This document shows positions 9,564-18,936 of a stretch of DNA of 64,000 nucleotides, piece by piece (positions within the stretch are counted from its first letter, which is position 1; each line of letters starts with the position of its first letter). The position numbers were made by a program, and so were the translations under genes. The notes under the pieces are model-generated. The model made no database searches. It saw nothing but the letters and a program-made list of their open reading frames with translations, and was not told the origin of the DNA. Source of the DNA: Paracoccaceae bacterium (lineage in GTDB: Bacteria; Pseudomonadota; Alphaproteobacteria; Rhodobacterales; Rhodobacteraceae); assembly GCA_022448245.1 (NCBI GenBank), contig JAKVCO010000010.1:39562-103561 (forward strand), written 5' to 3'.

Positions 9564-11162
9564 ATGTCCCAAGGACGCGTCAACCCGTCTTTTACCCTCG
9601 AAACACAAGGGATCACGGGGCTCGGCGAGGTCTATTACAACCTGATCGAGCCGGTCATTATCGAAGAAGCCCTCAAGCGCAGCGAAGGCGAATTGGGCCA
9701 AGGCGGCACGCTTTTGGTGTCCACCGGCAAGTTCACGGGGCGCTCCCCCAAGGACAAACACATCGTCAAAACACCTTCGGTCGAAGACAAGATCTGGTGG
9801 GATCAGAACGCTGCTATGACGCCACAAGGCTTCGATGCGCTCTACGATGACATGGTCGCCCACATGCAGGGCCGCGACTACTTCGTGCAGGACCTTTTCG
9901 GCGGCGCGGACCCCGCGCATCGCTTGGACGTGCGCATGGTGACCGAACTCGCTTGGCACTCCCTTTTCATCCGCCACATGCTGCGCCGCCCGGACAGCGA
10001 TGAGCTGACGGAATTCACGGCCGACTGGACTGTGATCAACTGTCCTTCCTTCAAGGCCGATCCCGAGCGTCACAACTGCCGGTCTGAGACTGTGGTTGCG
10101 ATGAACTTCGACCGCAAGATGATCCTCATCGGCGGCACGGAATACGCAGGCGAGAACAAGAAGTCGGTCTTCACGCTTCTCAACTACCTCCTGCCCGAAC
10201 GTGGCATCATGCCGATGCACTGTTCGGCGAACCACGCTCCCGGCAATGCGGTGGACACGGCGATTTTCTTTGGCCTTTCCGGTACCGGCAAGACGACGCT
10301 CTCCGCGGATCCGTCGCGCATTCTTATCGGCGATGATGAGCATGGCTGGTCCGAGCGCGGCACCTTCAACTTCGAAGGGGGCTGCTACGCCAAGACGATC
10401 AAGCTCTCCGCCGAAGCGGAGCCTGAGATCTTTGCCACGACGACCAAGTTCGCGACCGTCATCGAGAACATGGTCTACGACAAAGACACCAAAGAGCTCG
10501 ACTTCGAGGATGACTCGCTGACTGCAAACATGCGCTGCGCTTATCCGCTGGAGTACATCTCGAACGCGTCGAAGACTGCTCTGGGTGGGCATCCGAAGAA
10601 CATCATCATGCTGACGTGTGATGCGTTTGGCGTGCTGCCTCCGATCGCACGTCTGACGCCCGCGCAAGCGATGTACCACTTCCTGAGCGGCTTCACTGCG
10701 AAGGTTGCGGGCACCGAGCGCGGTGTGACCGAGCCTGAACCCACCTTCTCCACCTGCTTCGGCGCGCCGTTCATGCCGCGTCGTCCGGAGGAATATGGCC
10801 GCCTGCTGCGCGACAAGATCGCCAAGCACGGCGCAACCTGCTGGCTGGTGAACACTGGCTGGACCGGCGGCGCCTATGGTGAAGGCTCTCGTATGCCGAT
10901 CCGCGCCACTCGCGCGCTTCTCTCTGCAGCGCTCGACGGCACGCTCAACAACGGTCAGTTCCGCAAGGACGAGAATTTTGGCTTCGAAGTTCCGGTCAGC
11001 GTGCCCAGTGTTGCAGACCTGCTGCTGACCCCGCGCCGTACCTGGGAAGATGGAGCCGCGTATGACGCGCAGGCAGAAAAGCTCGTTCAGATGTTCTCGG
11101 ACAACTTTGAACAATATCTGCCGCATATTGACGACGACGTGAAAGCCGTTGCCATCGGCTAA
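9564..11162 (+). CDS. pckA: Phosphoenolpyruvate carboxykinase (ATP)
   Basis: A 532-residue ATP-dependent PEP carboxykinase, converting oxaloacetate to PEP at the entry to gluconeogenesis. The P-loop [11 protein letters not shown] is at 237-247, the substrate/metal region [14 protein letters not shown] at 190-203 and the kinase-2-like DDEHGW at 257-262. The frame is open from a TTG at 9555, but I choose the ATG at 9564 because the protein then begins MSQGRVNP like its relatives and has GGAG upstream. It is divergent from chvI and preceded by a repeat-containing promoter. Confidence 0.96.
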   Translation: MSQGRVNPSFTLETQGITGLGEVYYNLIEPVIIEEALKRSEGELGQGGTLLVSTGKFTGRSPKDKHIVKTPSVEDKIWWDQNAAMTPQGFDALYDDMVAHMQGRDYFVQDLFGGADPAHRLDVRMVTELAWHSLFIRHMLRRPDSDELTEFTADWTVINCPSFKADPERHNCRSETVVAMNFDRKMILIGGTEYAGENKKSVFTLLNYLLPERGIMPMHCSANHAPGNAVDTAIFFGLSGTGKTTLSADPSRILIGDDEHGWSERGTFNFEGGCYAKTIKLSAEAEPEIFATTTKFATVIENMVYDKDTKELDFEDDSLTANMRCAYPLEYISNASKTALGGHPKNIIMLTCDAFGVLPPIARLTPAQAMYHFLSGFTAKVAGTERGVTEPEPTFSTCFGAPFMPRRPEEYGRLLRDKIAKHGATCWLVNTGWTGGAYGEGSRMPIRATRALLSAALDGTLNNGQFRKDENFGFEVPVSVPSVADLLLTPRRTWEDGAAYDAQAEKLVQMFSDNFEQYLPHIDDDVKAVAIG

Positions 11163-11194
11163 GGGCCAGGCGCCCTATCTCACAAGACGGGATC

Positions 11195-11221
11195 GGGCAC
11201 TGGTGACCAACACCAGTGCCC
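11195..11221. terminator. Perfect inverted repeat after pckA
   Basis: An 11-base-pair perfect stem, GGGCACTGGTG pairing with CACCAGTGCCC across an ACCAA loop, lies 33 bases after the pckA stop and between convergent genes. There is no following T-run, so it may be a bidirectional or factor-dependent terminator. Confidence 0.6.
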
Positions 11222-11254
11222 ATGTTCGTTGGGGTAGCGAGGTTGTGGAACCGG

Positions 11255-11724
11255 CTATGTCCCGTCCGCGGTGGCGAACGCGGTAAAGCGGTTTGGATGA
11301 TATAAGCCCACCCGGTCACATAATTCTCTCGGACCGCCGTAGCCCCGTCGCCGCGCGCCTCCCAACCGGTGTGGACCAAGTTGACGACCGTAGCGCCGTC
11401 ATCGGTGGGCTCAAAGTCGACTGAGACTGTCGTCGCCTGCGCCTCCTCTAGGCCAGGATGCCAACTAAACGAAACATGGAGTCCGGCCTGATATTCGAGA
11501 ACCGTGCCCCAAATCCGGTGTTCTCCACCCGGTGAAATCTCGTAAATCTTCCCGCCTTCATGGCTCTCGAACACCACGATCTCGGGCGCGGGGTCGCCCA
11601 TGAAGGGCCCGATTGAGTGCGTTGCCAAAGGCTACCAGTCAGAGATCTTTGACATGAAGACATCGAAAACAGCTTCGGGGCACCGGCTGATCTTGGTGAC
11701 GACTTTGATGGGTTCTAGGGACAC
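11255..11724 (-). pseudogene. SRPBCC/AHSA1-domain gene broken by a nonsense codon and a frameshift
   Basis: Translation from GTG 11724, which has AGGAGG nine bases upstream inside the end of arsR, gives an AHSA1-like N-terminus ending SKISDW, then TAG at 11632-11634 (codon 31) exactly where a tryptophan is expected before PLATHSIGP. The same frame continues through typical family sequence (VVFESHEGGKIYEI, FSWHPGLEEA, VHTGWEARGD) up to GWAYIIQT. There the expected ending FTAFATADGT and a TAG at 11255-11257 lie in a different frame, implying a one-base loss near 11287-11292. TGG to TAG plus an indel points to decay. ArsR-SRPBCC pairs are common. An initiation inside the gene could still make a truncated protein. 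Confidence 0.8.
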
Positions 11725-11728
11725 TGGG

Positions 11729-12022
11729 CTATTCCTCCTGCTCTTCAATTGAGGCCAAGAGATTTGACCAATACGCCGTCCAGAACGCGCATATTTCGTC
11801 CAACTCTCCTTTGTTGACGCAGTAGATGTTGCGAGCCCCGTATGGGCGCGCCGAAATGAGCCCCGCGTCCTTCAGTACCTTGAGGTGCTGCGACATCACC
11901 GGCTGGGACACCTCGATGTTCGAGGTCAGCTCGCTCAAGGACATCGGATGCTGGGCCAGCTCGTCTATGACTGACTGTCGGATAGGGTTTGAGAGGGATT
12001 TCAGCTTAGCTTCACAATGCAT
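11729..12022 (-). CDS. ArsR-family winged-helix transcriptional regulator
   Basis: A 97-residue regulator with the ArsR helix-turn-helix: LSNPIRQSVIDELA, then MSLSELTSNIEVSQPVMSQH and LKVLKDAGLISARPYGARN as the wing. It lacks the CxC metal box of ArsR/SmtB sensors, so metals are not an obvious ligand. Regulators of this type usually control the SRPBCC gene immediately downstream, here inactivated; the regulator itself appears intact. Its start codon lies 57 bases from the convergently read end of the TauE gene. Confidence 0.85.
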   Translation of the reverse strand: MHCEAKLKSLSNPIRQSVIDELAQHPMSLSELTSNIEVSQPVMSQHLKVLKDAGLISARPYGARNIYCVNKGELDEICAFWTAYWSNLLASIEEQEE

Positions 12023-12079
12023 ACCTAATCACAAGGATGTCCTTATGCGAGTCGCAGCCTTGGTGTTTAGCGCGGTGAG

Positions 12080-12832
12080 CTACCCGAAGAGCCCTCTCCG
12101 CAGCAGATTCAGACCTGCTAGCAGAAGCACGAGCAGTGTGGCCTGTTTAAAGCGCGCCTGGTCCATGCGGTCCTGAATGCGGAACCCGATCCAGAGGCCG
12201 ATCACGGCAGGCGCAATGAGGAAAGCTGAAAACTTGGCAGTTGCCAGCGTCAGAACTCCAGACGATATATGCGCCCCTACCAGCAGCACGGCCCCGAGTC
12301 CGTAGATCATCCCCTGCACGCGCATCTGATCGGCTTTGGGCAGTTGATATGCCGTGAGGTAGGCCACCGTCATCGGCCCCCAGATGCCCGAAATGCCGCC
12401 GACCGCCCCGGCAAAAGCGCCCATCCCGATGGAGACCATCTTGCTCTGCGCGCTCAGCACGAGCGGTACGCCTGCCAAGGTCGCAACGGCGTAGAGCGTT
12501 ACCAGCCCCCCGAGGCCAATCAAGAAGACGGCTTGGGGAATCGCCAAAACGAACTGGGAGGTAATGATCAACGCCCCCGCGCCCACGCCGAGGAAGATCC
12601 AGAATGGACGGATGGACTTCCATGCCGCCCGGACCCCTTGGCGCAGCGCCTGAAAGCCGTTCGTCACCACTGTGGGCAGAATCAGGCCCGCGAGCGCCAG
12701 TTCGGGCGACAGAAAGGTCGTGAGCCCCGAAATGATCACCATGGGCATCGCAAAGCCCACGATACCCTTCACGATCCCCGCAGAGACGGCGACGGCGAAA
12801 GCGGCAAGCAATGTGACGATATCCAGACCCAT
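12080..12832 (-). CDS. TauE/SafE family sulfite/anion exporter
   Basis: A 250-residue integral membrane protein with about seven or eight hydrophobic segments and the TauE/SafE layout: an N-terminal repeat containing GIVKGIVGFAMPMV near 19-32, and a second with GAVGGISGIWGPM near 140-152. Members move sulfite, sulfoacetate or other organic anions out of the cell; substrate cannot be assigned here because there is no sulfonate gene next to it. It is divergent from mcd across a 146-base spacer and sits downstream of nothing obviously related. Confidence 0.85.
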   Translation of the reverse strand: MGLDIVTLLAAFAVAVSAGIVKGIVGFAMPMVIISGLTTFLSPELALAGLILPTVVTNGFQALRQGVRAAWKSIRPFWIFLGVGAGALIITSQFVLAIPQAVFLIGLGGLVTLYAVATLAGVPLVLSAQSKMVSIGMGAFAGAVGGISGIWGPMTVAYLTAYQLPKADQMRVQGMIYGLGAVLLVGAHISSGVLTLATAKFSAFLIAPAVIGLWIGFRIQDRMDQARFKQATLLVLLLAGLNLLRRGLFG

Positions 12833-12978
12833 ATGGCTCGTTTACGCCCACCTGCGCCCTGCTGCACCCACAATCGGTTGCGACACTTTAATGCGTTTTT
12901 AATCTTTGTGATGAATTAATGTTGCGCTGCAGGTGCAAACACACTAGCTCAAAGTTCAGCTTAGACGGGAGAGTACGA

Positions 12979-14658
12979 ATGGCTCATGATGGACAGATGC
13001 AAATGACGACGCCAGTTCTGGCTGGCCTTATTGATCTGACCCGTGAGGCGCTCGCGCCGGTGGACGATATCACGGACCGCGCCAAGGCCGCTGTGACCGC
13101 GATGGTTACCGAGAATGGCCGTGTTTCCGGCGCGCTTGTGGACGCCCATCAAACCGCTGCCCACGGCTATGCGTGGCTGGCGACATATGCGGAATCCCTG
13201 CGTCAGATGCAGGCCTGGGCCGAAAAGCTTGAGGCCGAGGGCACCTTTGGTGAGATGGAGAAGCTGATCCATCAGATCGCCTTCGGGGAATACCTCTGGC
13301 AGATTTTCGGCGGCATGCAGATGAACCAGGGCGAGGTTGTGCGCCTGCAGGACATCGGCCTGTCCCAAGAAGACCAGCGCGCGCTCATGGCGCCGGCAGT
13401 CATGACGCTTTGCAACAGCGGCAACACGCAAGACGCGCGCCTGCGCCTCGTGGAGCTGATGCAAGAGCAGCAAAATACCATCGTGGGTCGCTCCGGCCTC
13501 GAGGAAGAGCTCGAGATGATCCGCGAGCAGTTCCGCCGCTACTCCCTCGAGAAGGTGGAGCCTCACGCGCACGAATGGCACCTGAAGGATGAGCTCATCC
13601 CGATGGAGACCATCGAAGAACTGTCCGAGATGGGGGTTTTCGGCCTGACGATCCCGGAGGAGCATGGCGGCCTCGGCCTTTCCAAGGCTTCCATGTGCGT
13701 CGTTTCAGAAGAGCTCAGCCGCGGCTACATCGGTGTGGGTTCCCTCGCCACCCGGTCTGAAATCGCGGCTGAGCTCATTTTGTGCGGCGGCACCGATGAG
13801 CAGAAGGAAAAGTGGCTGCCGGGCCTCGCCTCGGGTGAGATTCTGCCCACGGCTGTTTTCACGGAACCAAACACTGGGTCCGACCTCGGCGCGCTGAAGA
13901 CTCGGGCCAAGCAGGATGAGAACGGCGACTGGGTGCTGAACGGCAACAAGACGTGGATCACCCACGCGGCCCGTACCCATGTGATGACCGTCCTCGCGCG
14001 CACAGTGCCCGACACCGATGACTACCGCGGCCTGTCGATGTTCCTCGCAGAAAAGACGCCCGGCACGGACGAAGAGCCTTGGCAGGACGAGGGCATCTCC
14101 GGTGGTGAGATCGAAGTGCTCGGCTACCGCGGCATGAAAGAATACACGCTCAACTTCGACGACTTCAAAGTGAAGGGTGAGAACCTTCTGGGCGGCGAAG
14201 AAGGCAAGGGCTTTAAGCAGCTCATGGAAACCTTCGAGAGCGCGCGCATCCAAACGGCCGCCCGTGCTGTAGGCGTGGCTCAGTCCGCGCTCGATGAAGG
14301 CATGAAATACGCGCTCGACCGTCAGGCCTTCGGTAAGTCGCTCGTGAACTTCCCACGCGTGGCCTCCAAGCTCGCCATGATGGCGGTGGAGATCATGGTG
14401 GCGCGTCAGTTGACCTACTTCTCGGCGGTCGAGAAGGACGAAGGCCGCCGTTGCGACCTTGAGGCCGGCATGGCCAAGCTGCTCGGCGCCCGCGTGGCCT
14501 GGGCCGCAGCTGACAATGCGCTGCAGATCCACGGCGGCAACGGCTTTGCACTGGAATACAAGATCAGCCGGATCCTGTGCGACGCGCGTATCCTCAACAT
14601 CTTTGAGGGCGCCGCCGAGATCCAAGCACAGGTCATCGCGCGCCGTCTGCTGGCCTAA
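12979..14658 (+). CDS. mcd: (2S)-Methylsuccinyl-CoA dehydrogenase
   Basis: A 559-residue flavin acyl-CoA dehydrogenase with a long N-terminal extension (about 1-170) before the core, which is the mark of Mcd of the ethylmalonyl-CoA pathway for acetyl-CoA assimilation. Core blocks are EMGVFGLTIPEEHGGLGLSK, AVFTEPNTGSDLGALKTRA, TWITHAARTHVMT and the C-terminal IHGGNGFALEY and NIFEGAAEIQ, where the family catalytic base region lies. Electrons would go to ETF (etfBA here). The frame is open from 12919, but ATG 12979 gives MAHDGQMQMTTP and has GGGAGAG upstream. The assignment over a generic acyl-CoA dehydrogenase rests on the length and close match to remembered Rhodobacter Mcd sequence. Confidence 0.88.
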   Translation: MAHDGQMQMTTPVLAGLIDLTREALAPVDDITDRAKAAVTAMVTENGRVSGALVDAHQTAAHGYAWLATYAESLRQMQAWAEKLEAEGTFGEMEKLIHQIAFGEYLWQIFGGMQMNQGEVVRLQDIGLSQEDQRALMAPAVMTLCNSGNTQDARLRLVELMQEQQNTIVGRSGLEEELEMIREQFRRYSLEKVEPHAHEWHLKDELIPMETIEELSEMGVFGLTIPEEHGGLGLSKASMCVVSEELSRGYIGVGSLATRSEIAAELILCGGTDEQKEKWLPGLASGEILPTAVFTEPNTGSDLGALKTRAKQDENGDWVLNGNKTWITHAARTHVMTVLARTVPDTDDYRGLSMFLAEKTPGTDEEPWQDEGISGGEIEVLGYRGMKEYTLNFDDFKVKGENLLGGEEGKGFKQLMETFESARIQTAARAVGVAQSALDEGMKYALDRQAFGKSLVNFPRVASKLAMMAVEIMVARQLTYFSAVEKDEGRRCDLEAGMAKLLGARVAWAAADNALQIHGGNGFALEYKISRILCDARILNIFEGAAEIQAQVIARRLLA

Positions 14659-14663
14659 AACTC

Positions 14664-14685
14664 CCGGACCCTACTCAGGGTCCGG
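14664..14685 (+). terminator. Hairpin terminator after mcd
   Basis: A 9-base-pair perfect stem (CCGGACCCT with AGGGTCCGG) with an ACTC loop begins five bases after the mcd stop. It lacks a clear T-run. Confidence 0.6.
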
Positions 14686-14747
14686 TCGCCCCCACTTCAC
14701 CGCGCGGCCCCATGGGGTTAGTGTCGCGGCAAAAGAGGAGGCAGAGC

Positions 14748-15374
14748 ATGGCATCCCAAGGCCCCTGGGCAGCTACCGGATTTGCGGCTGGCACGTTCGT
14801 GCAAACGGCGCGTGGCTTGCGCCCAATCGAGCGCCTCGTGCCCGGCGAAGATGAGCTGGAGTTCCACGATGGCACGACCGGTCCGCTTCTGCACCTTTGG
14901 CAAGCAACCTTTAGCGCTGAGGATCTGTCGGCGGATGAGGCGCTGAGGCCCGTCACGATCCCGGCCTTGTCGCTAGGCGGCACGGTCCCCTCGCGTCCCC
15001 TCGTCGCGGCGCGATCCGCCCGGCTCCATGCGCAGGGGCGCCTGGTGAACCGCGTAACGGAGACGCCGGAGGTGCTTCTCCCTGTGTCGTCGCTCCTAAG
15101 CGGTGAGGCCGAAGTCACCCAGCCCATGGGCGAACTCACCTACTACCACTTGGTGACCGACAAGCATCAGGTTCTCCGCGTCGAAGGTCTGATGTGCGAA
15201 ACGCTGTACCTGGGTGAAGGTGCCGATGCTGAGCTGCGCAGCGCTGTTGAAGCCCAGACCGGGCCGCTTTCCCACAAGGCGATCCTGCCCCGTATCGACC
15301 TTGAGACAGCCGCGCGGCTGACGGCGAAGCTCGCCAAGAAAAAGCGTGCTCCGGTAGAGGAAGACACCGCGTGA
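14748..15374 (+). CDS. Hint-domain protein with the first cysteine replaced
   Basis: A 208-residue protein whose N-terminal half resembles the Hedgehog/intein (Hint) fold found in many Rhodobacteraceae proteins: GFAAGTFVQTARGLRPIERL at 11-30, then PVSSLLSGEAEV and YYHLVTDKHQVLRVEGLMCETLYLG in the second half. The usual Cys at the start of the domain is a glycine (G11), so autoproteolysis by the intein chemistry is unlikely. The C-terminus is lysine-rich. ATG 14748 has AGAGGAGG upstream; an earlier in-frame ATG at 14712 lacks one. The stop overlaps the META-domain gene by four bases. Its role is unknown. Confidence 0.75.
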   Translation: MASQGPWAATGFAAGTFVQTARGLRPIERLVPGEDELEFHDGTTGPLLHLWQATFSAEDLSADEALRPVTIPALSLGGTVPSRPLVAARSARLHAQGRLVNRVTETPEVLLPVSSLLSGEAEVTQPMGELTYYHLVTDKHQVLRVEGLMCETLYLGEGADAELRSAVEAQTGPLSHKAILPRIDLETAARLTAKLAKKKRAPVEEDTA

Positions 15375-15760
15375 TCCGGGCTGCTCTTTTGGCCATTGTC
15401 GGAGGCTGCGCCGCTGACGAGACGATCTCAGGCTACCTCGACACGGGCACCACTTGGCAGCTGACCGAGATGAACGGCGCGACTTTCAAGGCCACCGCCA
15501 CGATCCAGTTCCCGGAGGAAGGTTCGGTCACCGGCAAGTCGCCATGCAACCGCTACACCGCCGCGCAGGCCGCGCCTTACCCGTGGATCGACATTGGCCC
15601 CATCGCGGCCACGAAGCTCGCCTGCCCAGCACTTGAGGCCGAAGGCACCTTTTTCGCCGCGCTCGAGGCGATGACGATTGCCGAGGTCTCAGGCCCTGTT
15701 TTGATCATGAACGGTGAGAATGGTGAAGAAATGATCTTCGCGGCGCTACCGAGCGAGTAG
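15371..15760 (+). CDS. META-domain lipoprotein-like protein
   Basis: A 129-residue protein with a short hydrophobic N-terminus ending in a lipobox-like VGGC at residues 9-12, so it is probably an exported lipoprotein. The rest is a META (HslJ-like) domain: [43 protein letters not shown] and FFAALEAM, the order seen in the family. META proteins are linked to envelope stress or heat-shock phenotypes but have no fixed function. It starts on GTG overlapping the upstream gene (GTGA). Its last 15 bases overlap the convergent recO. Confidence 0.75.
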   Translation: MIRAALLAIVGGCAADETISGYLDTGTTWQLTEMNGATFKATATIQFPEEGSVTGKSPCNRYTAAQAAPYPWIDIGPIAATKLACPALEAEGTFFAALEAMTIAEVSGPVLIMNGENGEEMIFAALPSE

Positions 15761-16456
15761 ATCCCGCAAGCGGCGCCGCGCATCCGGCGCCTCGCGGTCT
15801 CCCAGAGCTTTGGCCATAAAAAACCCCGTGGTCTCGAGGCCCTCGGATATCTCGCTGTCAGGCCCCTCCTGACCGGGCAGCAACGCCTTTGGCATTGGCA
15901 AAAGCTTCGAGGCCCATTCGCCTGCACCTTTCTCAGACACCGCGCGACCGGATTTCGGGGACACATAGACAAGCCCCTCCGTCGCGCCGGTTACCGCGCA
16001 GGTGCTCAAGTCTAAACCGTAGCCGAGCGTCTCAAGCAGCGAGAGCTCCCACCGCAGATACGCCAGCGGCCATGCGTCGGTGGCCGCCATCAGATCAAAG
16101 AGCTGCGTCGTATCCTGATAAAGGTCAGGCGCTTCTTCCCGTTCGGGTAAAAGGCGCGAGAGGAGACCGCATACAGACTGCAATCCGAGAAGAGCCCGAC
16201 GGTCCGACATCAGTGTCGCGGCGCGGCTACGGATCGGCTCAACTGTGTAGCTGCCCAGATGATCTTCAAGGCGAGCCTTCCACGTCACATCAAGCTGGGC
16301 GCCGGGCTGAAGGTGCGGCGCCATCTTGCGGGACGCGCCGCCGCGCACCACGCCCGCGGTGCGGCCGTGGGTGGCGGTCAGCACTTCAATGATAGCCGAC
16401 CCCTCTCCATGGGGCCGCGCGACGAGCAAGACGCCTTCATCACGCCACTCGATCAT
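15746..16456 (-). CDS. recO: DNA repair protein RecO
   Basis: A 236-residue RecO, which with RecR loads RecA at gaps and in recombination repair. The OB-fold N-terminus starts [18 protein letters not shown], with [20 protein letters not shown] typical of the loop, and the helical C-terminal domain carries [21 protein letters not shown]. The full CXXC pairs of zinc-binding RecO proteins are not present. Order recO-DUF1491-era-rnc-lepB-acpS is the conserved alphaproteobacterial group. It overlaps the DUF1491 stop by four bases. Confidence 0.93.
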   Translation of the reverse strand: MIEWRDEGVLLVARPHGEGSAIIEVLTATHGRTAGVVRGGASRKMAPHLQPGAQLDVTWKARLEDHLGSYTVEPIRSRAATLMSDRRALLGLQSVCGLLSRLLPEREEAPDLYQDTTQLFDLMAATDAWPLAYLRWELSLLETLGYGLDLSTCAVTGATEGLVYVSPKSGRAVSEKGAGEWASKLLPMPKALLPGQEGPDSEISEGLETTGFFMAKALGDREAPDARRRLRDLLAR

Positions 16457-16782
16457 TCAGACAGCCCCGGTTCATCAAGCAGGTGGCGCCCGTGCCGGTC
16501 CTCAATCTCGATGATCCAGAGGTCGGGGTCGAACTCGCGCTGCTTGGAGAGCGTTGCATCCACATCTGCCTCTTGGCCGGAGGCAAGCTCCATCCATCGG
16601 CGGTCGCCGGTCATCAGATCAAAGCTGCGCTGGTAGCAAACGGCGAGGCCATCAAGCGTGCAGAGCTTCACCAGAACTGCACCCGCCGTGCTGTCGCCGC
16701 GCTTGGTGACAAACGCTGGGATCGCCTCAAGGTTCAGCCGGTGCAAATAGGCCGCGACCCATATCTCCGACGTGAGTCTCAA
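16453..16782 (-). CDS. DUF1491 family protein
   Basis: A 109-residue protein matching DUF1491, a small alphaproteobacterial family next to era and recO. Conserved stretches are [15 protein letters not shown] at the start, [14 protein letters not shown] near 27-40 and [18 protein letters not shown] near the end. Function is unknown. Four-base overlaps with era upstream and recO downstream show it is part of the operon. Confidence 0.88.
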   Translation of the reverse strand: MRLTSEIWVAAYLHRLNLEAIPAFVTKRGDSTAGAVLVKLCTLDGLAVCYQRSFDLMTGDRRWMELASGQEADVDATLSKQREFDPDLWIIEIEDRHGRHLLDEPGLSE

Positions 16783-17696
16783 TCGCCGTCCTTAAAGTCG
16801 AGGCCCATCTCGGAGTAGCGCTCCCGCTCCTCCAGCCAGCCGGGCCTCACTTTGACCTGCAGGAAGAGGTGGCACTTGCGACCCAGAAACTCCTCAAGCT
16901 CCGCCCGGGCGGCTTGGGAGACGGCTTTCACAGTCTCGCCCTTCTTGCCCAGCACGATCCCTTTGTGACCGTCTCGGGCCACGTAGATCACCTGGTCGAT
17001 GCGGGCCGAGCCGTCCTTGCGTTCTTCCCACGCCTCGGTCTCCACCGTCAGCTGGTAGGGCAGCTCCTGATGAAGGCGCAGCGTCAGCTTCTCGCGCGTC
17101 ATCTCCGAGGCGATCATGCGCATGGGCAGATCGGCAATCTGATCCTCTGGATAGAGCCACGGGCTTTCCGGCATCTGCCGTGCGAGCCACGCTTTCAAAT
17201 CCGCGCAGCCATGGCCGCGCTCGGCGGAGATCATGAACGTCTCTTCAAAATCGCGAAGCTCGTTGAGTTCTTCGGTCAACGCGAGGAGCGCAGGCGCCTC
17301 CACCCGGTCAATCTTGTTGATGGCGAGAGCCAGGCGCACTGGCTTGTCTTCCAAAGCCTCGATGATCTCGCGCACGCCGCGGGTCACGCCGCGATGCGCC
17401 TCGATCAGGAGGACCGTCACATCCGCATCAGCGGCCCCGCCCCACGCTGCGGTGACCATCGCGCGATCCAGTCGGCGGCGCGGGCGGAAGATACCGGGCG
17501 TATCGACAAAGACGATCTGGGCCGAGCCCTCAAGCGCCACGCCACGGATACGGGCACGCGTCGTCTGCACCTTGTGCGTCACGATCGAGACCTTCGCCCC
17601 GACCATCCAGTTCAGCAGAGTCGACTTACCGGCATTCGGCTCCCCGATCAGGGCAACAAAGCCTGCGCGCGTTTCTTCGCTGTTCGTCATCGACAC
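16779..17696 (-). CDS. era: GTPase Era
   Basis: A 305-residue Era, an essential GTPase that binds 16S rRNA and checks 30S subunit assembly. GTPase motifs: G1 GEPNAGKST near 17-25, G3 DTPGI near 64-68, G4 NKID near 130-133; the C-terminal KH domain has GHKGIVLGKKGETVKAVS. Length is normal. It starts 41 bases before the GNAT pseudogene's end in transcription order and precedes DUF1491 with overlap. Confidence 0.97.
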   Translation of the reverse strand: MSMTNSEETRAGFVALIGEPNAGKSTLLNWMVGAKVSIVTHKVQTTRARIRGVALEGSAQIVFVDTPGIFRPRRRLDRAMVTAAWGGAADADVTVLLIEAHRGVTRGVREIIEALEDKPVRLALAINKIDRVEAPALLALTEELNELRDFEETFMISAERGHGCADLKAWLARQMPESPWLYPEDQIADLPMRMIASEMTREKLTLRLHQELPYQLTVETEAWEERKDGSARIDQVIYVARDGHKGIVLGKKGETVKAVSQAARAELEEFLGRKCHLFLQVKVRPGWLEERERYSEMGLDFKDGD

Positions 17697-17737
17697 GTCT
17701 CCATTGGGACCGCGCTCTTATCCTAAGCGGCGAGACC

Positions 17738-18259
17738 TTACAATCTAAGGCCGTGGGCGCTCATTATCCCGCTTCCTGCAGCGCGCCAGCAAAAAACGAT
17801 CTCGCCGGAGGCCGGCGGGCCGTTCAGGACGTGGCGCATGGTGAAGCGGGTGGGGGTAGTCAGATAGCTGACCTCCCCACTCTCGAAACCGAAACGGGGG
17901 TAGTAGGTATCCGCGCCGGTGAGGACGACACCCGCCGCGCCGCGTTCCCGTGCCCAATCAAGTGACGCGCGGATCATCGCCCCGCCAATGCCCTGATGAT
18001 ACCGTGCTGGCGTGACCGCGATGGGACCGAGGCCAATCCAGCCTTCTGAGCCACCCACGGAGGCCTCAGACAATGTCACTTGGCCCACGACCTCGCCGTC
18101 GATCTCGGCCACGAGGGAAAGGAGGATATCGCCATCCTCGCGCATCTGGTCGAGCACCGCGCCTTAGGTACTGTCTGAGAAGGTGGTGGTGGCGAAAGCC
18201 ACATCGGTCAGCGCTCGGATCGCAGGGATGTCGTCCGCTGTCTCCGGTCGCAGCTTCAT
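17738..18259 (-). pseudogene. GNAT N-acetyltransferase gene with a premature TAA
   Basis: Translation from the ATG at 18259, which overlaps the rnc stop (ATGA), gives a GNAT-like start [21 protein letters not shown] up to SDST. Codon 32 (18164-18166) is TAA, followed in frame by GAVLDQMREDGDILLSL and the complete acetyltransferase core, including the acetyl-CoA site YHQGIGGAMIRASLDWARERG, to a normal end at 17738. Relatives have a glutamate at the stop position, so a single G-to-T change explains it. A GTG at 18157 just after the stop could restart a 139-residue protein lacking strand 1 and helix 1, probably inactive. Otherwise the frame shows no decay, which suggests a recent change. Confidence 0.8.
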
Positions 18260-18936
18260 CCCGACACTTTCTCCATCAGCGCCTTGGCAGCCGCTTGTTC
18301 GGCCTGACGCTTCGATCCCGCTTTGGCCTTGGCGGAGGAGCCGTCTTTTAGCTGCGCCTCAATCGTGAACTCAGGTGCGTGATCGGGGCCGGAGCGCGCC
18401 GTTTCCACATAGCGCGGCGGCGGCATCTTGCGGGCCTGAGCCCATTCTTGCAGCGCGGTCTTCGCATCGCGTGCGTCTTCTTTCACCTCGGTGATCCGGT
18501 CACCCCAAAGGCGCAGGATCATCGCGCGGGCAGCCTCCATACCGCCGTCACGGTAGACGGCAGCGATCACCGCCTCCATCCCGTCACCCAGAAGGGCATC
18601 CTTCTTGCGCCCGCCTGAAAGCATCTCGGACCGACCCAGCTTCAGCACGTCGCCCAGCCCAACCATGCGCGCGATTTCGGCGCAGGTCTCTTTCCGGACG
18701 AGCGAATTGAAGCGGGGGGCAAGCTGGCCCTCTGAGGCCGCGCCATCGGCATCGAGAAGCGCTTCAGCCATGACAAGGCCAAGCACCCGGTCGCCCAGAA
18801 ACTCGAGCCGCTCATTGTCGGAGCGTGTCGCGGACGACAGCGACGCATGTGTCAGCGCAGTGATCAAAAGCTCAGGCCGGGAAAATTCATGCCCGATGCT
18901 GCCCTGAAAAGCGCTTATCTCGGCAGAGAGTTTCAT
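18256..18936 (-). CDS. rnc: Ribonuclease III
   Basis: A 226-residue RNase III that cleaves double-stranded RNA in rRNA and mRNA maturation. The catalytic signature [15 protein letters not shown] is near 40-54 and the second metal site region [16 protein letters not shown] is near 115-130. The double-stranded-RNA-binding domain starts at [13 protein letters not shown] near 154. Overlaps of four bases with lepB upstream and the GNAT gene downstream indicate coupled translation. Confidence 0.97.
   Translation of the reverse strand: MKLSAEISAFQGSIGHEFSRPELLITALTHASLSSATRSDNERLEFLGDRVLGLVMAEALLDADGAASEGQLAPRFNSLVRKETCAEIARMVGLGDVLKLGRSEMLSGGRKKDALLGDGMEAVIAAVYRDGGMEAARAMILRLWGDRITEVKEDARDAKTALQEWAQARKMPPPRYVETARSGPDHAPEFTIEAQLKDGSSAKAKAGSKRQAEQAAAKALMEKVSG

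Noticed and set aside
9516..11126. 536-codon open frame on the minus strand opposite pckA
   Set aside because: It mirrors the codon structure of pckA, has an Arg/Val/His-rich composition and no recognisable domain. pckA is certain.
11632..18166. Stop-codon readthrough or recoding to explain the TAG in the SRPBCC gene and the TAA in the GNAT gene
   Set aside because: Two different stop codons are involved, both also end normal genes here, no recoding element is visible, and the SRPBCC gene also has a frameshift. Decay or sequence error is simpler.
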